Assembly (NCBI GenBank): GCA_022575985.1
Contig: JAKSXM010000014.1
Location: 29,326,001-29,390,000 of the forward strand
DNA length: 64,000 nt
Reading direction: 5' to 3'
From: Anagrus nilaparvatae
Lineage: Eukaryota > Arthropoda > Insecta > Hymenoptera > Mymaridae
The notes under the pieces are model-generated. The model was given only the letters and a program-made list of their open reading frames with translations, was not told the origin of the DNA and made no database searches. The position numbers and the translations under genes are program-made. This document shows positions 63,846 through 64,000 of the stretch, piece by piece; positions within the stretch are counted from its first letter, which is position 1; each line of letters opens with the position of its first letter.

Positions 63846-64000
63846 CAGTGTAAAAAGTAACTTTCTTATGTTAACAAAAAAATTAGAACATTTTCAAAAA
63901 ATTAGTAAATTTTCAAAAAAATTTGTAAATATTTGAAAAAAATCGTAAATTTACTAAATTTAGTATATTAACAAAAAATTCGAGTATTCTCGATTTTTTT
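63846..64000. mobile_element. Palindromic CACTG MITE, copy 7, cut by window end
   Basis: CAGTGTAAAAAGTAACTTTC (one mismatch to the family start) followed by the usual left arm through the AAATTTAGTATATT core. The right half lies outside the window. Confidence 0.85.

Overview
The window is very A+T-rich nuclear DNA (roughly four-fifths A+T by eye) from an insect, most plausibly a hymenopteran such as a small parasitoid wasp. The reasons are split genes with GT-AG introns, an insect-type papilin N-terminus, a decayed non-LTR retrotransposon tail of a kind common in Hymenoptera, and a heavy load of MITEs and foldback elements. The order is inference; no marker gene settles it.

Only two host genes can be supported. 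On the minus strand, two N-terminal exons of papilin are present: a signal-peptide exon at 10771-10828 and the first thrombospondin type-1 exon at 874-1061, separated by a 9.7 kb intron. The start-codon exon lies further upstream on the minus strand (higher coordinates) or outside the window; the rest of papilin lies beyond position 1. On the plus strand, a compact, intact four-exon lysocardiolipin acyltransferase (LCLAT1-like) gene occupies 26440-28090. The two genes have no evident functional link: one product is extracellular matrix, the other an ER/mitochondria-associated phospholipid enzyme. The acyltransferase may lie inside papilin's first intron.

Everything else is intronic or intergenic DNA dominated by inverted-repeat elements. 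1-10 kb: a ~155 bp tandem repeat, a 387 bp palindromic CACTG MITE, and several ~300-360 bp hairpin elements. 13.5-15.4 kb: a GC-rich tandem repeat and a LINE remnant. 18.4-21.6 kb: a 3.2 kb foldback element whose arms are 150 bp tandem repeats and whose middle holds a 17 x 25 bp minisatellite and a cysteine-rich CXC reading frame. 24.4-26.2 kb: a small hAT MITE, then a TTAA-flanked element with a CACTG MITE nested in it. 29.6-31.3 kb: a 1632 bp hAT-type foldback element with an exact 8 bp target duplication. 36.9-40.3 kb: three more hairpin elements, one a nearly perfect 698 bp palindrome. 47.5-50.5 kb: three CACTG MITEs. 57.8-60.1 kb: two large foldback elements, one with an exact 8 bp duplication. 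61.9-64 kb: two further CACTG MITEs, the last cut by the window edge.

The most notable features are the seven-copy palindromic CACTG family with variable 2 bp target duplications, the near-perfect hairpin at 39.6 kb, and the foldback element carrying the CXC frame. Most short open frames are by-products of these repeats or of the base composition. No tRNA, rRNA, CRISPR or viral genes were seen.
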